From: Metellina segmentata
Taxonomy: Eukaryota > Arthropoda > Arachnida > Araneae > Tetragnathidae
Length of the DNA: 64,000 nt
Assembly (NCBI GenBank): GCA_947359465.1
Contig: OX375883.1
Location: 94,128,293-94,192,292, forward strand
Direction of reading: 5' to 3'
Under the pieces are notes generated by a model, which was not told the origin of the DNA, searched no databases, and saw only the letters and a list, made by a program, of their open reading frames with translations. Positions 1 to 11,097 of this stretch are shown here, piece by piece (the stretch's first letter is position 1; each line of letters begins with the position of its first letter). Made by a program: the position numbers and the translations under genes.

Positions 1-54
1 TGACTTGGTGGGGGGAATTATCCCGGGAAAGTGTAGCAATTGCCGATAATGTAC

Positions 55-170
55 CTTGAATGTGTTTCCTGCCGGAGTCATATAATATGCTATATCGGAT
101 AGCAGAAGCGCAAAATCCTTTCGCTCAACAATCAGAGATTTTAAAACGTCATCTACAAACATGATCGATT
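55..170 (+). repeat. Dispersed repeat R1, copy 1 (short coding-like fragment)
   Basis: This stretch matches 54570-54660 at most positions. In both copies one frame is open and shares about 26 residues, including the string YRIAEAQNPFAQ. Most differences between the copies are at synonymous third positions. Here the frame starts at an ATG (about position 59) and stops just after the shared part. It is probably a fragment of a transposon open reading frame or a duplicated exon. I do not recognise the family. Confidence 0.5.
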
Positions 171-860
171 CTCGCAAACTTTGCAGTCGATTGTGCAAGT
201 TTTCTCTGGATTACCAAGAGTGCCAACCAATGTATTAAAGTTACCTCTTGCCATTTATTTCACTTTTGTCTTTCACAGGAAGAACACCTTCTTTTCATGA
301 ACTTTTTGTTTGATCCGCAATACTTTGGCGTTCGCAAGATCAGACACGCTAAATCGAAGGGTTGATTAAGAGGGTAAAGAATCAACTTATTATTTCATAT
401 TTACCAATTTTAAGCTAAATTTTAAAAAGTTGCAGGCGGTTTCATTTATGCAAAAAGTTGTATTTATGCAGAAAGTAGCATTTATGTTGCGGTGATTACT
501 CCCTTACAATACACCCCACGTAGGAGGAATTTTGGTTTTATTACTTCACATGCATTGTAGAACGTGTGAAGAAAAGTTGCATTATTTGCAAAAAGTTGCC
601 CTTGCTATCACTGACAATCTATAAAATTCTGACAGTGAATAAACCTTTTTTCACCACTACATGTCAACTTTTGTTGATCACTGGGTTTCACTTGGTCGCC
701 AGCCGTGCGTGGGAGAAGGGGGAATTTAGATGTTTAAATATTTTTATTTACTATCTACTACTAGCCTATCTAAATATACCAAACTAATAAAGTAGTTTAC
801 ATAACATTAATGCTCTTATACAACTGTTTTTTTTTTCAATGTGAACCTAAAAATATAACA
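170..860. other. No gene recognised
   Basis: The stretch is AT-rich. Short repeats of the type 'atttatgcaaaaagttg' at 430-490 resemble the 21-bp minisatellite near 54.3 kb. A 73-residue open frame at 566-787 has no recognisable motif and is probably chance. Confidence 0.5.
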
Positions 861-959
861 TGTGCACCTAATTTAAAAACTTAGGTGCACAAGGTGCATC
901 TGTGTTAAAAAATCTATTTCGAAGCCTGAGTTAGAGGGACTATCAAAGGTTTACTCCTC

Positions 960-1482
960 GCCTATTCTTACCAAACATGACTTCAATCTAATCATCAAAG
1001 ACAAGCCAAACAGCTGAAACAAAAATCTCACTGGGATAGATCAAGGAAGCTGTTGAATTTAGGTAGGAAAGAAATAAGGGTGGCTATTGGCTTTCTGACT
1101 GGTCACTGTACTCTAAATAGACACCTCACCTTATGGGTGTTATAGATGACCCATTATGTAGAGGTTGTCATATGGTAGAAGAGAGTCCTAAACATGTATT
1201 GTGTGACTGTGATTTTTACTCTGCACAACGATTTGAATATCTGGGATACCATTGCATTGAACCCTGGGAACTGGGCAACATTCCAATCGGTACACGCTGA
1301 TATTTATTTCGGCAATCGGTCTTTAGTGGATCAGCAGGGGTCTCAGTACAGTAGACTGTTAGCCGCGGTGTTGGCACTCTTCGGAGTCACCCCCAAAATA
1401 AGTCATACGTCATTTAAACAAAATCCATGACGACGCTGAAAGATCGCTCGCTTCACTTCCCTAAAGAAAGAAAGAAAAATGG
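960..1482 (+). pseudogene. LINE (RNase H-bearing, Jockey/I-like) C-terminal remnant
   Basis: Translation with one frameshift near 1125 gives the tail typical of arthropod RNase H-bearing LINE ORF2 proteins. It reads LTGHCTLNRHLT, then DPLCRGC, then EESPKHVLCDC, a cysteine/histidine cluster that follows the RNase H domain in these polymerases. The frame ends at a stop near 1299. A 3' flank ends in an A-rich (aaag)n run near 1465-1482, as expected for a LINE 3' end. The reverse transcriptase and RNase H parts are absent, so this is a 5'-truncated dead copy. The RNase H fragment at 17.0 kb belongs to the same kind of element. Confidence 0.65.
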
Positions 1483-1779
1483 TGCGGCCTGTTTCTCAAC
1501 AGTTACCTTAAATGTGATTGCCTTTAAATAAGTAATTGCTTATTTAATAATTAACAAAATAATCAAATGGTAAATAATTAAGTAATAAGTATCTTATTGG
1601 TATCTATCTGGCGTAAAAATTTAAGCTGATTTGAAATGCGTTGAAATTTTCACTCTAACTTCATCGATTGGAAAGATAGAGACTTGAATTAGGGGGTTAA
1701 AAAACATAATTTAATGTATTAGAAGAGCTGACCTTGGAAAACGCTCGTTAGAAAAACCCCATATGAACAGGGCCTAAGG

Positions 1780-3675
1780 ATGGAGATCCAAAAAGTTCAT
1801 TTTCTTCATGTTATACTCTTTTATTTTAAGAAAGGAAAAAACTACTAGTCAGACTGCTTATAAAATTTGTGTTGTATGTGGACAAAATGCTGTTTCTGAT
1901 GAAAAATTTCAAAGGTGGTTTTGATAAATAAGTGCGGAAAATTCAGCCTCGAAGATAATCTCCGTTCAGGACAACCATCCTCTCTAAACGAGTACCTAGC
2001 AAAAGATGCGCTGAAAATCCACGTTACATAGTTCAGTAAGTATCACATCAACTAAATATTGCAAAAATTACAGTTCGTGATCATCTGAAGAAGATTGTGT
2101 ATGTAAGCCGCTTTGATGTGTGGGCACCCCATACTTTATAACACAACAGAATATGCTTGCTCGAATATCGGCATGCGATTCTTTGCTGAAACGAAATGAA
2201 GATGCTCCGTTTTCGAAACGGATCATTACTGGAGGTAAGAAGTGGACACTATACAATAACGTTATAAGAAAAAGATAGTGGGGTTAGGCAAATAAACCTC
2301 CCCAAGTAACATCGAGAGGAGGTTGTATCCCAAAAATGTAATGCTTTGTGTATGTTGGGTCTAGGGATGTTTTATAAAAAACATCGATGTATTGGAGAAG
2401 ATGTTTATTTAACATCGATGTTTATACTTGTCGATGTTTTATTTTTAAATAAAAAAAGTACCATTCTAAAAATAAAAAAACAAGTACATAGTTTTAACAA
2501 TCAGTAAATTGAACATACTTTTAGGACAAAGTGGCCATGGGTGAAGGGTCTGAAAAGTACGGATGCGACATTAATGTCGATGTATTCAAAACATCGATGT
2601 ATTTAGCATCGATTTATTAGAGCCGATGTTTATTTAACATCGATGTTTTATTTTTGAATGAAAAAAGCACATCATAGTAAAAATTAAGAAAAATAACCGT
2701 ACAACAAAGTATTTGTCAGTGATGGCGACATCTGTCCGATCAGAAATAGTTTTTTCCCTAACTGGAGGGATAATTAGTGAAAAAAGAAATCGGCTTAAGG
2801 TGGAGAAAGTTAGTAAACTTGTTTGTTTCTTTTTCCTTGCTTGTTTGTTTGTTGTGTTTCCCCCCCATAAATTGATAAATAATTAATAACAACTCTATCA
2901 TAACAATAATCATTGTTATGTACCTACCTAATTATACTTATAGTTAGTAGTACTTATGTCAATTTGTAGTCAATATTATTTTCGTTTATATTATTAAATT
3001 TGAAAAAAAAAATGATTTGGTAATTCTTCTAATTAATTTCTTACATATGTTTTGACAATTTCAAAAAAGTGTTTGTTTTAATTAATAAACAAGGCAAAGG
3101 ACAAATTAAATCTCCCCCCTTCCGGCCGAATATTAATGTTTGATGTTACTAAACCAGTCTTAAGAAATGGGGTGTCGTAAGTTTAAATATCCTGATGTTT
3201 TAGAACATCCATGATTTTGGGGCGATGTATTATCAACATCGATGTTTTAATTTTGAACATCGATGTTTTATGGTCTATCTCGCTTTCCTAGGTGGGACTA
3301 CAAAGTAATTGTGTATTATTAATTGTTGCCACAAAATCAGACAATAGATTCGGGAAAATACTGTTCTCAAATGGCAGAATTGAAAGCAGAAATCGAAGCA
3401 AAGCGGCCAAAACTAACCAATCTTCGATGTGTTGTCTTCCAACATGACAACACTAGGCTCCACATTTCGTTGAATGTCAGACAAAGATTTATTGAGTATG
3501 TCTGGAATGATTTGTATCATCCCCCATATTCACCAGACCTTGCCCCCTCAGATTTTTATCTCTTCAGTTCACTTCAAAATTTTCTGAAAGGCCTCGAGTT
3601 CAATTCTTTTTTAAAAAAGAAATTTTCGGTTGGCAAAAAGTCATTGAACAAAATGCTGCTTATGTGATTCAATAA
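1780..3675 (+). pseudogene. mariner transposase pseudogene, split by a nested MITE
   Basis: The coding remnant lies in two blocks, 1780-2361 and 3291-3675, separated by the hAT-like MITE at 2362-3290. The first block starts at an ATG and reads KVHFLHVILFYF, KTTSQTAYKICVVCGQNAVS and FQRWF, the N-terminal helix-turn-helix region of mariner transposases. It continues through the linker (LEDNLRSGQPSS) and the first catalytic block. There the usual TGDEKW reads TGGKKW, so the first catalytic aspartate is lost. The second block resumes exactly where the first stopped and holds the second aspartate (VFQHDNTRLH) and the third (PYSPDLAPSDFYLF), as in DD34D mariners. A frameshift precedes the end, which reads KVIEQNAAYVIQ then stop. 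Several stops and shifts make it inactive. Terminal inverted repeats were not identified. Confidence 0.85.
2362..3290. mobile_element. hAT-like MITE, copy 1, nested in mariner
   Basis: It starts TAGGGATG and ends with a decayed terminus (TTTCCTA). The flanks GTTGGGTC (2354-2361) and GGTGGGAC (3291-3298) match at 6 of 8 positions, as expected of an old 8-bp target duplication. The interior has many copies of the palindrome AACATCGATGTT. The insertion cut a mariner coding sequence between two tryptophan codons. It is the longest (929 bp) and most diverged of three copies in this window. Confidence 0.75.
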
Positions 3676-6160
3676 CATTTTCTTAAGTTTTTGTACTGCT
3701 TCGTTGATATTAATCATAAAAAACGGAGAACTTTCCGGATGACCCAATACTGTTTCTAATCGTAAAGATGTTCCAAATTTTGAAATACAAGAAGTTATTG
3801 GAAGAAATAAATAATATTAGTGAGAATGTTCCAAAATCGTTAAAGGAGAACAATTTAAAAGTGAAGTCGTGCGTAAAAAGTGCCAAATAAGATACGGCCA
3901 TGAATATAAAGTCACTAAAAAATCTGCTCTCCATGCAAGAAATATGCTTGAGAAAAGTGTTTAGGCAGATCAACATTTCCTTTGTAAGAAATTCGGCAAA
4001 TGAATCGATATTTTACTATCTAATAATAAAGTTAAAAGCTACTGAATAAAAAGGAATATTGTTAATCGAATTCTTGTTATTTTATCTATAATTTTCAAAT
4101 TATTTTATTTTAACGATCGTTTTGTTTTTTTATTTTTCAAGTACTAGCTTCACAGTTATTTGCATCGAAAAGAAAAATGTATTAATTGACCCCCGTTTAG
4201 ATTAAAAATATTTTTCACAAAAGGTGGAAAATTTAGTTATATTTTAGTAATCTTTCACATACGTTAATTTTCTGAAGATGTACAAGGAATTTATATCTGC
4301 TCTAGTGAACCACGCATAGGAAGTTGTAAAGACAAACATATATAGGATTGAAGTCTGAACGAGCAGAGCATACTCAAGAAGTTGTGGAGATTAGCACATA
4401 CGAGTGAAGCATGTTGTGCATTTTGCATATCGTATGCAATTTTTTGTTCACTAGAAAGGTCAACAAATAGAAATTTGTCTAAGTGGTCAAGGGGAGTTTG
4501 ATTCTGTTGAAAGAAAACATTGTTATTTGTAAATTGGAGTACAAAACTAATTTTGTGTTTTTAACCATTTGGTTACCTCAACGCGCCACATATCGAACTG
4601 TAATTGGTGACGTGGTTGTCGATTTAAATCTTTACATAATCCATTGTATTTGCATTCAACTATCTTTGACTCCGTCAACGACAAATTTCCTCCTGATTTT
4701 ACTTGGTGAAAAATCTGATTCTAATTTCGCAGAAATCCATCCGTACCTTCAAAAATATCAATGTCGAATTTGGTTCCATTCCATTATACGATTTAGATCC
4801 TGATGGCATCCAAAGTGTAAAAGTTATTTCATGATCCCCGTGGGGTTTTTACTTAAGACAAGATGGATTTTTCATTCTCCTTATGCGTATTTTTCGTTGT
4901 AGACAAGTGTAAGCAGCAGAAGAAAACTCGAACTTTTAAATGAAATTTTAGGCTTAGCTCTTGTGAATGTGAATTTTAAACTTAAATCACCTTTAAATTT
5001 TAATCCGGATTGTAACACCTAATCCAATTTTAAGGTCTTTTCAAGTTCTTTGTTTCAGTCATAATTGAAGTCTTTTTCAACCATTTTAATTTTCCATGGC
5101 AAAAATATTTCTCGCATTGTTTCAGTATTAGCTCTGCCGTATTAGTCTTTTCCAATCAAACTAACTGTTTTGGAGGACAACAGTACGTATTACAACCGTG
5201 ACGTCATTTTATTTGTGTATCGAATACGATTTTCTGCACTTCGTCAATAAAAATTCTAAACAGTGTATTCTGAAATTATATATAAAGGCTGATTGGGTCA
5301 ACGCTGATTAGAAACAACGCCAAATGTCGCCAAAATATCGATAAATTACTTTTTAAGATAGCTCTATATGTAAGGAGATTTAACCAGATATGTATTATGC
5401 TAGATCTTTTGAGTAATAGGAAGAAAAATCTGTTTTCCTGCTGGTTTACTTTAGCACCTAAAATCCCTATCACATTGAAAGAAAAAAACCTATCATGTAG
5501 AAATAAAATCCTTAACAAGAAAGGAAAAAATAATTTGAGATTAATTTAATTTCTGGAAAATAACTCTTCACTGGAACATTAACTGAAAAACGCTTACTAA
5601 AGCTAAAGACTTCTGTATTTAGTTATACAAAAAAAAAACCTTCTTGAGAACTTGTTTCTAGAAGAAGAAAAATTATAATTTAGAAGGATAAATTTAATCT
5701 GAAAGCTTAATGACTGAAGAATATATGTTAAAGTGCAAAAAAGTTAAAATATTATTATAAGAAAAATTAATGACGAAATCTAACAAAAGTTAAACACGAC
5801 TAATTTGTCTTACAAATGTTAGGCATAAAAGATTTATTCGTTGCATAAGAATGTTAGCAAATATTATTTATATTTGACAAATCACTTGAAGGAAAAAAAT
5901 TTCTAATTGAAAGTTTCTAGACAAAAAAACTTAGTTCTACACTTTCATTGAATCATTTCTAAATAAGTAATTACACCCACCAACTTAAAAAAATATTTTG
6001 GTAGATTTATACACCTTTTAAATAAATTAACAAATGGAAATATTTCTCATCATCAAGAAAATAAGCCTATGGTTCATGCAGTTAGTAAATTTGGTATTGT
6101 TTTTGTGGTGAATGGATCATTCTAGCACTATTTAAGAACGCAAAGTCACTTAAGCGAAGC
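3676..6160. other. No gene recognised (AT-rich)
   Basis: No RNA gene or transposon end was found. A 106-residue open frame at 4483-4803 (+) contains RATYRTVIGDVVVDL and is the longest here. It shows no family motif I know and I would not call it a gene. The rest is AT-rich with many stops in all frames. Confidence 0.45.
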
Positions 6161-6161
6161 A

Positions 6162-6494
6162 GGTAATGGTAATGGTAATTTTAGTTAACGTCGTACTAGA
6201 GCAACACAACGGGCTATTGACGACGGTCCGGGATCAGTCCCTTAAGGGAAAGATCCGAGGACAACACCTCGTAATTTTGAACCTCGGTCAGATGACGAAG
6301 CAACACCTGAGCTGGCACCCCACTCTCCAACTTCAACGCCAACCCAACGTGAGGACTTTCGGCCACGACAGATTTAAGGTGCACCAGCCGCCTCTACACT
6401 ATACGCTTACAAACTTCCATGCCCGATCCCGGATTCGAACCAGGAACCTTCCGATCTAGAGGCTAACACCTTAACCACTATACCGGTTGGTCGG
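6162..6494 (-). mobile_element. tRNA-derived SINE, family 1 (best copy)
   Basis: On the minus strand it begins with a tRNA-like head. The A-box region reads TATAGTGGTTAAGG and the B box is GGTTCGAATCC, an internal RNA polymerase III promoter. A body of about 200 bp follows. The 3' domain is highly conserved among copies and includes the plus-strand string AACACAACGGGCTATTGACG. The tail is (ATTACC)n, seen on the plus strand as GGTAATGGTAAT. Full or partial relatives occur at 6645-6761, 7485-7870, 16744-16990, 18340-18655, 23405-23730, 44160-44345, 50570-50850, 52587-52745 and 54830-54907, and a fragment sits in each 258-bp satellite unit at 42-44 kb. It encodes no protein. Confidence 0.8.
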
Positions 6495-6644
6495 CCTAAG
6501 CGAAGCAGGAAAACTTTTGAAAGTTGTTAAAAGAGAAGCGCGATCTAGTTTGTTCAAAGAAGAAAATTTTCAAAACCTGCTGAGAAAACAGATGCAACTT
6601 GTTTTTTCAGAAGCAGAAAACTCTTCAGGAAGGTAGGTGTTTTA

Positions 6645-6761
6645 ATTAAGGTCGAACTGGAGCAACACAACGGGCTATTGACGACGGTCCGGTAATAGAT
6701 GATAATTTTAGTTATCGTCGTACTAGATCAACACTACGGGCTATTGACGACGGACCAGGAT
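6645..6761 (-). mobile_element. SINE family 1 fragments, left part of an interrupted copy
   Basis: Two tandem pieces of the SINE 3' domain lie here. The second is broken by the MULE-like MITE at 6762 and resumes at 7485 after a 9-bp duplication. Confidence 0.7.
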
Positions 6762-7484
6762 GCGATTTTCCAAACCCTGATAGATACTACAACTGGGGGC
6801 GGGGCTAAAAGTAACGGCCAATGATCGCGAGCGTTGGATAGGAATCTCCTTCAATATACTAAAGACAACTGAAATCCTGTCTGATCCTGTTTGCAGTGTA
6901 ATAAATGAAACATGTTAAATAATTTTTCTGTTTTCTTTTCAGATCCATTGCTATGGATGGGTAGAGGTGGGAGACGAAAATTGTATCATTTTATTATTTA
7001 AGTTAGTGAATTATGTATGCTTTTTGTTACATCAGAATGGTCCTAAACCAGGGGTGGATACGACACCATCATCCTAAAGCAAATTGGACGGCAGAGGGGT
7101 GGGAAAATATCAGCTGGTAGTGAGTTCAGGAGTGTTTCTTAGATTATTTATGTAAAATCAACGGATGCTTGGAAAAATATAAAAAGGGTATTAAAAATTA
7201 GGAAAAGTAATTTAGAATCAAAAGGAATTAAATTGGAATTTTTAAAAAATAATTTGGAGGATCTAAAAGTTTTACCGCCAGCTGGATTCGAACTCTGGAA
7301 GTCATCCTCCGCTGGCGACGCCAATCTGAAGGTAGGTGACTTTAGCAATTAGGCCATCGTTGCTTCATTAAAAGAAGATCTTTAAAAGAAGACTTCATTT
7401 TATATTTGGTTGATTTCAGTCTCATTGGCTGTTACGATTAGCCCCGCCCCCTGTTGTAGTATATGTGAGGGTTTGGAAAATAGC
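6762..7484. mobile_element. MULE-like MITE inserted in a SINE
   Basis: The ends are inverted copies of each other over about 65 bp. Both carry ATTTTCCAAACCCT and a GGGGGCGGGGCTAA segment. The flanks GACCAGGAT (6753-6761) and GTCCGGGAT (7485-7493) are 9 bp and match at 7 of 9. Both are at the same position of the SINE consensus, so the insertion point is certain. A 9-bp duplication with long inverted ends is typical of Mutator-like elements. No transposase is present. A further tRNA-like head (B box AGTTCGAATCC, near 7275-7290 on the minus strand) lies inside and may be another SINE. Confidence 0.75.
7148..7368 (-). mobile_element. Possible third tRNA-derived SINE inside the MITE
   Basis: On the minus strand 7368-7270 reads as a tRNA-like head. 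It has GATGGCCTAATTGCTAAAG in the A-box position and GAGTTCGAATCC as B box, about the normal distance apart. It is followed by an A/T-rich body. There is only one copy in the window, so the boundaries are uncertain. Confidence 0.4.
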
Positions 7485-7890
7485 GTCCGGGATCAATCCC
7501 CTAAAGGAAAGATCAGAGGACAACCCCACGTAACTATGAACGTCGATGAGGTAACGAGGCAACACCTAAGCTTGCACCCCACTCTCCAAACGTCCACACC
7601 ATGACAACGTGAGGAAATTTGAGACAACTACCGATTTAATGCGCACAAGTCCCCTTTGTACATGACGGTCTTTGGTTGGATTCGAACTCGCAACCGTCCA
7701 GTTGTTAATTCCTCTCTAAAGCTACTAAGGTAATGGTAATGGTTATTTTTTAGTTAACGTCGTACTAAAGTAACACAACGGGCTATTGACGACGGTCCGG
7801 GTAATTGGTAATTTTAGTTAACGTCGTACTAGAGCAACACAACGGACTATTGACGACGGTCCGGGATCAGTCCCTTAAGGAAAAGATCCA
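7485..7890 (-). mobile_element. SINE family 1, right part of the interrupted copy plus extra 3' fragments
   Basis: The SINE resumes at TCCGGGATCAATCCC and runs to a head with GGATTCGAACTCG near 7678-7690. From 7732 two further pieces of the SINE 3' domain follow in tandem, each preceded by a GGTAAT-type tail. This suggests either insertion into a tail or local duplication. Confidence 0.65.
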
Positions 7891-8155
7891 AACCAAAGCT
7901 ACTAAGGAAACAGAGGGTCAACTTGGTTTGGCCGAAGCAGAAAACTCTCAAAAGTGTAGGGGAGGAAACCGGAACAGCTTAGTTTGTCTGAAACAGCAAC
8001 TCTCACGCGAAACCGAGTTATAAAGGTAATGAATTAATATATTTCATTTTCTACTCGAATAGGTAACTCAAATTCAAAATTTCATTTTTCTTCGTTTTAA
8101 CTCGTAATTGTAAAGTGTTTAATTAATCACAACAAAAATCCCGACTGTTTATGTA

Positions 8156-8878
8156 GTTGAAAATAGGGATGCGACAACGATGTCGATGTTTTCAGAACAT
8201 CGATGTTTTTTAAAAAACATCGATGTTTATATTTGCCGATGTTTTTACGTTGTCGATGTTTTATTTTTAAGTGAAAAAAGTATCGTTATAAAAATTTTAA
8301 AATGAACAAAGTAGCATAATTTTTATAATTAGCAAATTGAATATACTTATAGACCAAAGTGGCCAAGAGTGAAGGGCCTGAAAAGTGGGGATGCGACATC
8401 GATGCCGATGTTTTTTAAACATTGATATTTTATAAAAACATCGATGTATTGGAGCCGATGTCGCATCACTAGTTAAACTAGCTAAACCAGTTTTAAGAAA
8501 TGGGGAAAAAGTTACAATGAATTTTAAAAACATCAATGGTTTTGGTGCGATGTATGTATTAACAAAATCGATGTTTTAATTTTGAACATCGATGTTTTGC
8601 TGTCGATGTTGCATGACTCGTTGCTAAACTAGTTTTAAAAAATAGAGGAAAAGTTTAAATACACTGAATTTTAAAAACATCGATGTTTTGTTGTCGATGC
8701 AGCATCACTAGTTGCTAAACCAGTTTTAAGAAATAGGTTGAAAAAGTTAAAATACACTGAATTTGAGAAACATCGATGTTTAAAACATCGATGTTTTTGG
8801 GTCGATGTATTATCAACATCGATATTTTAATTTTGAACATCGATGTTTTGCTGTCGATGTCGCATCCCTAGTTGAAAA
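8156..8878. mobile_element. hAT-like MITE, copy 2, with perfect 8-bp target duplication
   Basis: The element proper is 8164-8870 (707 bp) and begins TAGGGATGCGACA and ends TGTCGCATCCCTA, a perfect inverted pair over 13 bp. It is flanked on both sides by GTTGAAAA (8156-8163 and 8871-8878). The interior is packed with AACATCGATGTTTT in both orientations. Internal copies of the terminal sequence (GGATGCGACATCGATG near 8390 and GATGTCGCATCACTAG near 8458) suggest rearranged or tandemly grown ends. It has no coding capacity. The 8-bp duplication and short ends fit the hAT superfamily. Confidence 0.85.
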
Positions 8879-8879
8879 T

Positions 8880-9300
8880 CGTGCAAAAGGATAACCATGT
8901 AAGGAACCGGCATAAAAACCCTGCAATAAATCGTGTTGAAACAACATTACAAATTCCCAAATTGTTTTTCCGTTGCAATTTTGTATTCTATTTCGTGAAA
9001 ACCATCTCTGTCTTTTCTCCGATAAGCCAGAAAATCGCATTTTTTCAGGCATCAGTTGGTTCTATGAACGGAAATGAATTCACGGGCGAAGAATTTTTAT
9101 ATTGTTCCTCGCTTCGATTCTTAATTAAATTCTTGAAATATCTCGATTGAACGGATATCTGGTATCTCTTGAGAGTTAAAAGTAGAGTGAAATTAAGGTT
9201 TACAGGTTTTGAGGCTGTGATTGATCATTTTTAGATAGTAGTGTGCACTTGAAAACTGTTTTTTAGGTTAGAGGGGATTGTATAGCATTGCATCTGTTGT
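8880..9300. other. No gene recognised
   Basis: Unique-looking AT-rich DNA between the MITE and the mariner-like element. A 92-residue open frame at 8872-9150 starts inside the MITE target duplication and has no recognisable motif. Confidence 0.45.
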
Positions 9301-9307
9301 AAATAAA

Positions 9308-10611
9308 TACAGAGGCTGTTCGCACATTTTTTAGACGATTTCGGTTAGCGGTAATAAAAAATCGCTTGCTGCAAAAGAAATAATTGCAGTTGTACTATGT
9401 TTTTAAAATTCAAAATTATCGTCTGCGCCTTTAGAGGTTTGTTTTTATTCAAACTGGCGTTTATTACGAAGCAGTGGTTCGAAGGCTATATTTATGCTCT
9501 TTCCGAAAAGAAATATTCATATTCCGTTATCCAAAAACGATGTGAGAGTCATGGTTTTGTGATATCTAAAGCGTCGATACGTAATATCGTAACAAGAAAG
9601 GAAAAAACGTCAAATTGGAGCCACAAGTGGGACAAAAATTCCAAACAAGTATCCAAGGAAGAAACGGACATCTTCGACTATTGTAAAGGTACGTTGTTTA
9701 ATGTTAAAAGAAAATCCCCCTAGTCAAAGGACAGTTGCAAAATCATTAAAATGCTCGGTGTCCACTGTAAACAAAATGATAAACGTGGATTTAAATCTTA
9801 AGAAAGCGAAAAAACGCAATGTGCATCGTCTTTCTCCAAAGGATATCGCTGAATGCAGGACACGCTGCAGAATTCTATATGAGAAACACTTATCCAAAGA
9901 AAAATGGAAAAAAAATTTGTCAGAATAGATGAATCATGGGTGTATTTAAATGATTGCAGCAAAAAAAGAGCCATTTATTATCATAAAAGGGGGTGGGGAT
10001 TTAATTACAAGGTTCACAGAATCGAAAGAGCGTTTTTCTAATTGATTCATGATTGTTGCTGGTTTTTCATATAATGGCAAGTTAAAAATAACGAGAGTAG
10101 AAAAAAATGTCAAGATTAACTCCAAATACTATCAGGGACATATTTTATCGCCAATTTTTCTGAATGAAATACCATCGCTTTACCCATAGTGCCATCAATC
10201 TGTGGAACTCCATCAAGACAAAGCTAGCAGTCACACATCAAAATCCACTGTAAATTTCCTAAAAGAAATGGAACAAAAAACCGGTATCAAGGCCATACCC
10301 TTCACTGATATCCCTACTAAATCTCCCGATGTATCACCTATGGATTTTTGTGCTTTCGGACTTTTAAAATCTGCATTATCCAAACGTCGTCCCACAACCC
10401 TTACAGGACTCTGGAAAGCTGTTCAGAAGGAATGGGATAGAATACATCGTCTGACACTTCAAAAGGCATTATTATCCTGGATATTACGGTATCGAAAGAT
10501 AGTTCAGAATAAGGGCTTTAGAATAGAACATTTAAAACACAAGAATTTAATGTAATTTAGTTTTGTGAATACAATATACATTGTCTAAAAAATGTGTTAA
10601 CAGCCTCTGTA
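9308..10611 (+). mobile_element. mariner-like transposon with both inverted ends
   Basis: The element is 9310-10609 (1,300 bp), between TA dinucleotides at 9308-9309 and 10610-10611. The ends CAGAGGCTGTT... and its inverse form 27- to 28-bp inverted repeats with three mismatches, closing on TTTTTTAGAC. The size and TA target are typical of the IS630-Tc1-mariner superfamily. It is inactive because its single gene is frameshifted. Confidence 0.9.
9397..10555 (+). pseudogene. Transposase of the mariner-like element (broken, apparent DD41D)
   Basis: The coding sequence runs in three blocks. Block 1 (9397-9723) and block 2 (9701-9928) carry two helix-turn-helix segments, with SYSVIQKRCESHG and QRTVAKSLKCSVSTVNKM recognisable. 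After a frame change near 9925 the first catalytic block reads VRIDESWVYLND. Stops and shifts follow. Block 3 (10202-10555) has the second aspartate in LHQDKASSHTSK and the third in TKSPDVSPMDFCAFG. Counting residues between those aspartates gives 41, so the triad would be D-D41D rather than the D34D of classical mariner. At least three breaks make it a pseudogene. The family name is uncertain; DD41D elements such as rosa are the nearest I know. Confidence 0.8.
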
Positions 10612-10639
10612 GAATTTAAACGGAACTACGATCTTCCTA

Positions 10640-10905
10640 ATGGTTTCGACGAGATATCTCGCCCATCACAATCTGACCTATTTTGCTAAAGACGAGATAT
10701 CTCGTCTATCAAGATCTGATCTATTCTGCTAATGGCGAGATATCTCGTCTTTTAAGATCTGACCTATTTTGCTAATGACGAGATATTTCTTAAAGATGTT
10801 ACCAATTTTTTTGATTACGAGACGTGGTTAGTTTTCTTTGAATGACGAGATATCTCGTCAATCAAGACCTGATCATTTTATTTTCTGATGACGAGTTTTT
10901 TAGTT
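10640..10905. repeat. Palindrome-bearing repeat (GACGAGATATCTCGTC), short array
   Basis: Five units of about 44-60 bp lie here, each with the 16-bp palindrome or a decayed form, spaced by 'atcaagatctgacctattttgctaat'-type sequence. This is the same family as the 43-bp array at 51.3-52.3 kb. Confidence 0.7.
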
Positions 10906-11097
10906 GAAACAACCACCAGGAGGGTTTGGAGATCAAATTAAGAAAAAAAATTCCTTTCTATTCATTCTTTCTATTTATATCAAATCCTTCTTTCTCTCTT
11001 CCTAAAGATCTTCTTATTCTGAAATACTTTCCTCTACCTACATTTGTATATATTTATACGGACCATATGTTTTTATGTTTCCATACGTACGAAAATC

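Noticed and set aside
4483..4803. A 106-residue hypothetical gene
   Set aside because: It has no motif, no clear promoter or splice context and AT-driven composition. It is kept only as a note.
6420..6494. A functional tRNA gene on the minus strand
   Set aside because: It has A and B boxes but is part of a SINE with many diverged copies, and no complete cloverleaf is seen.
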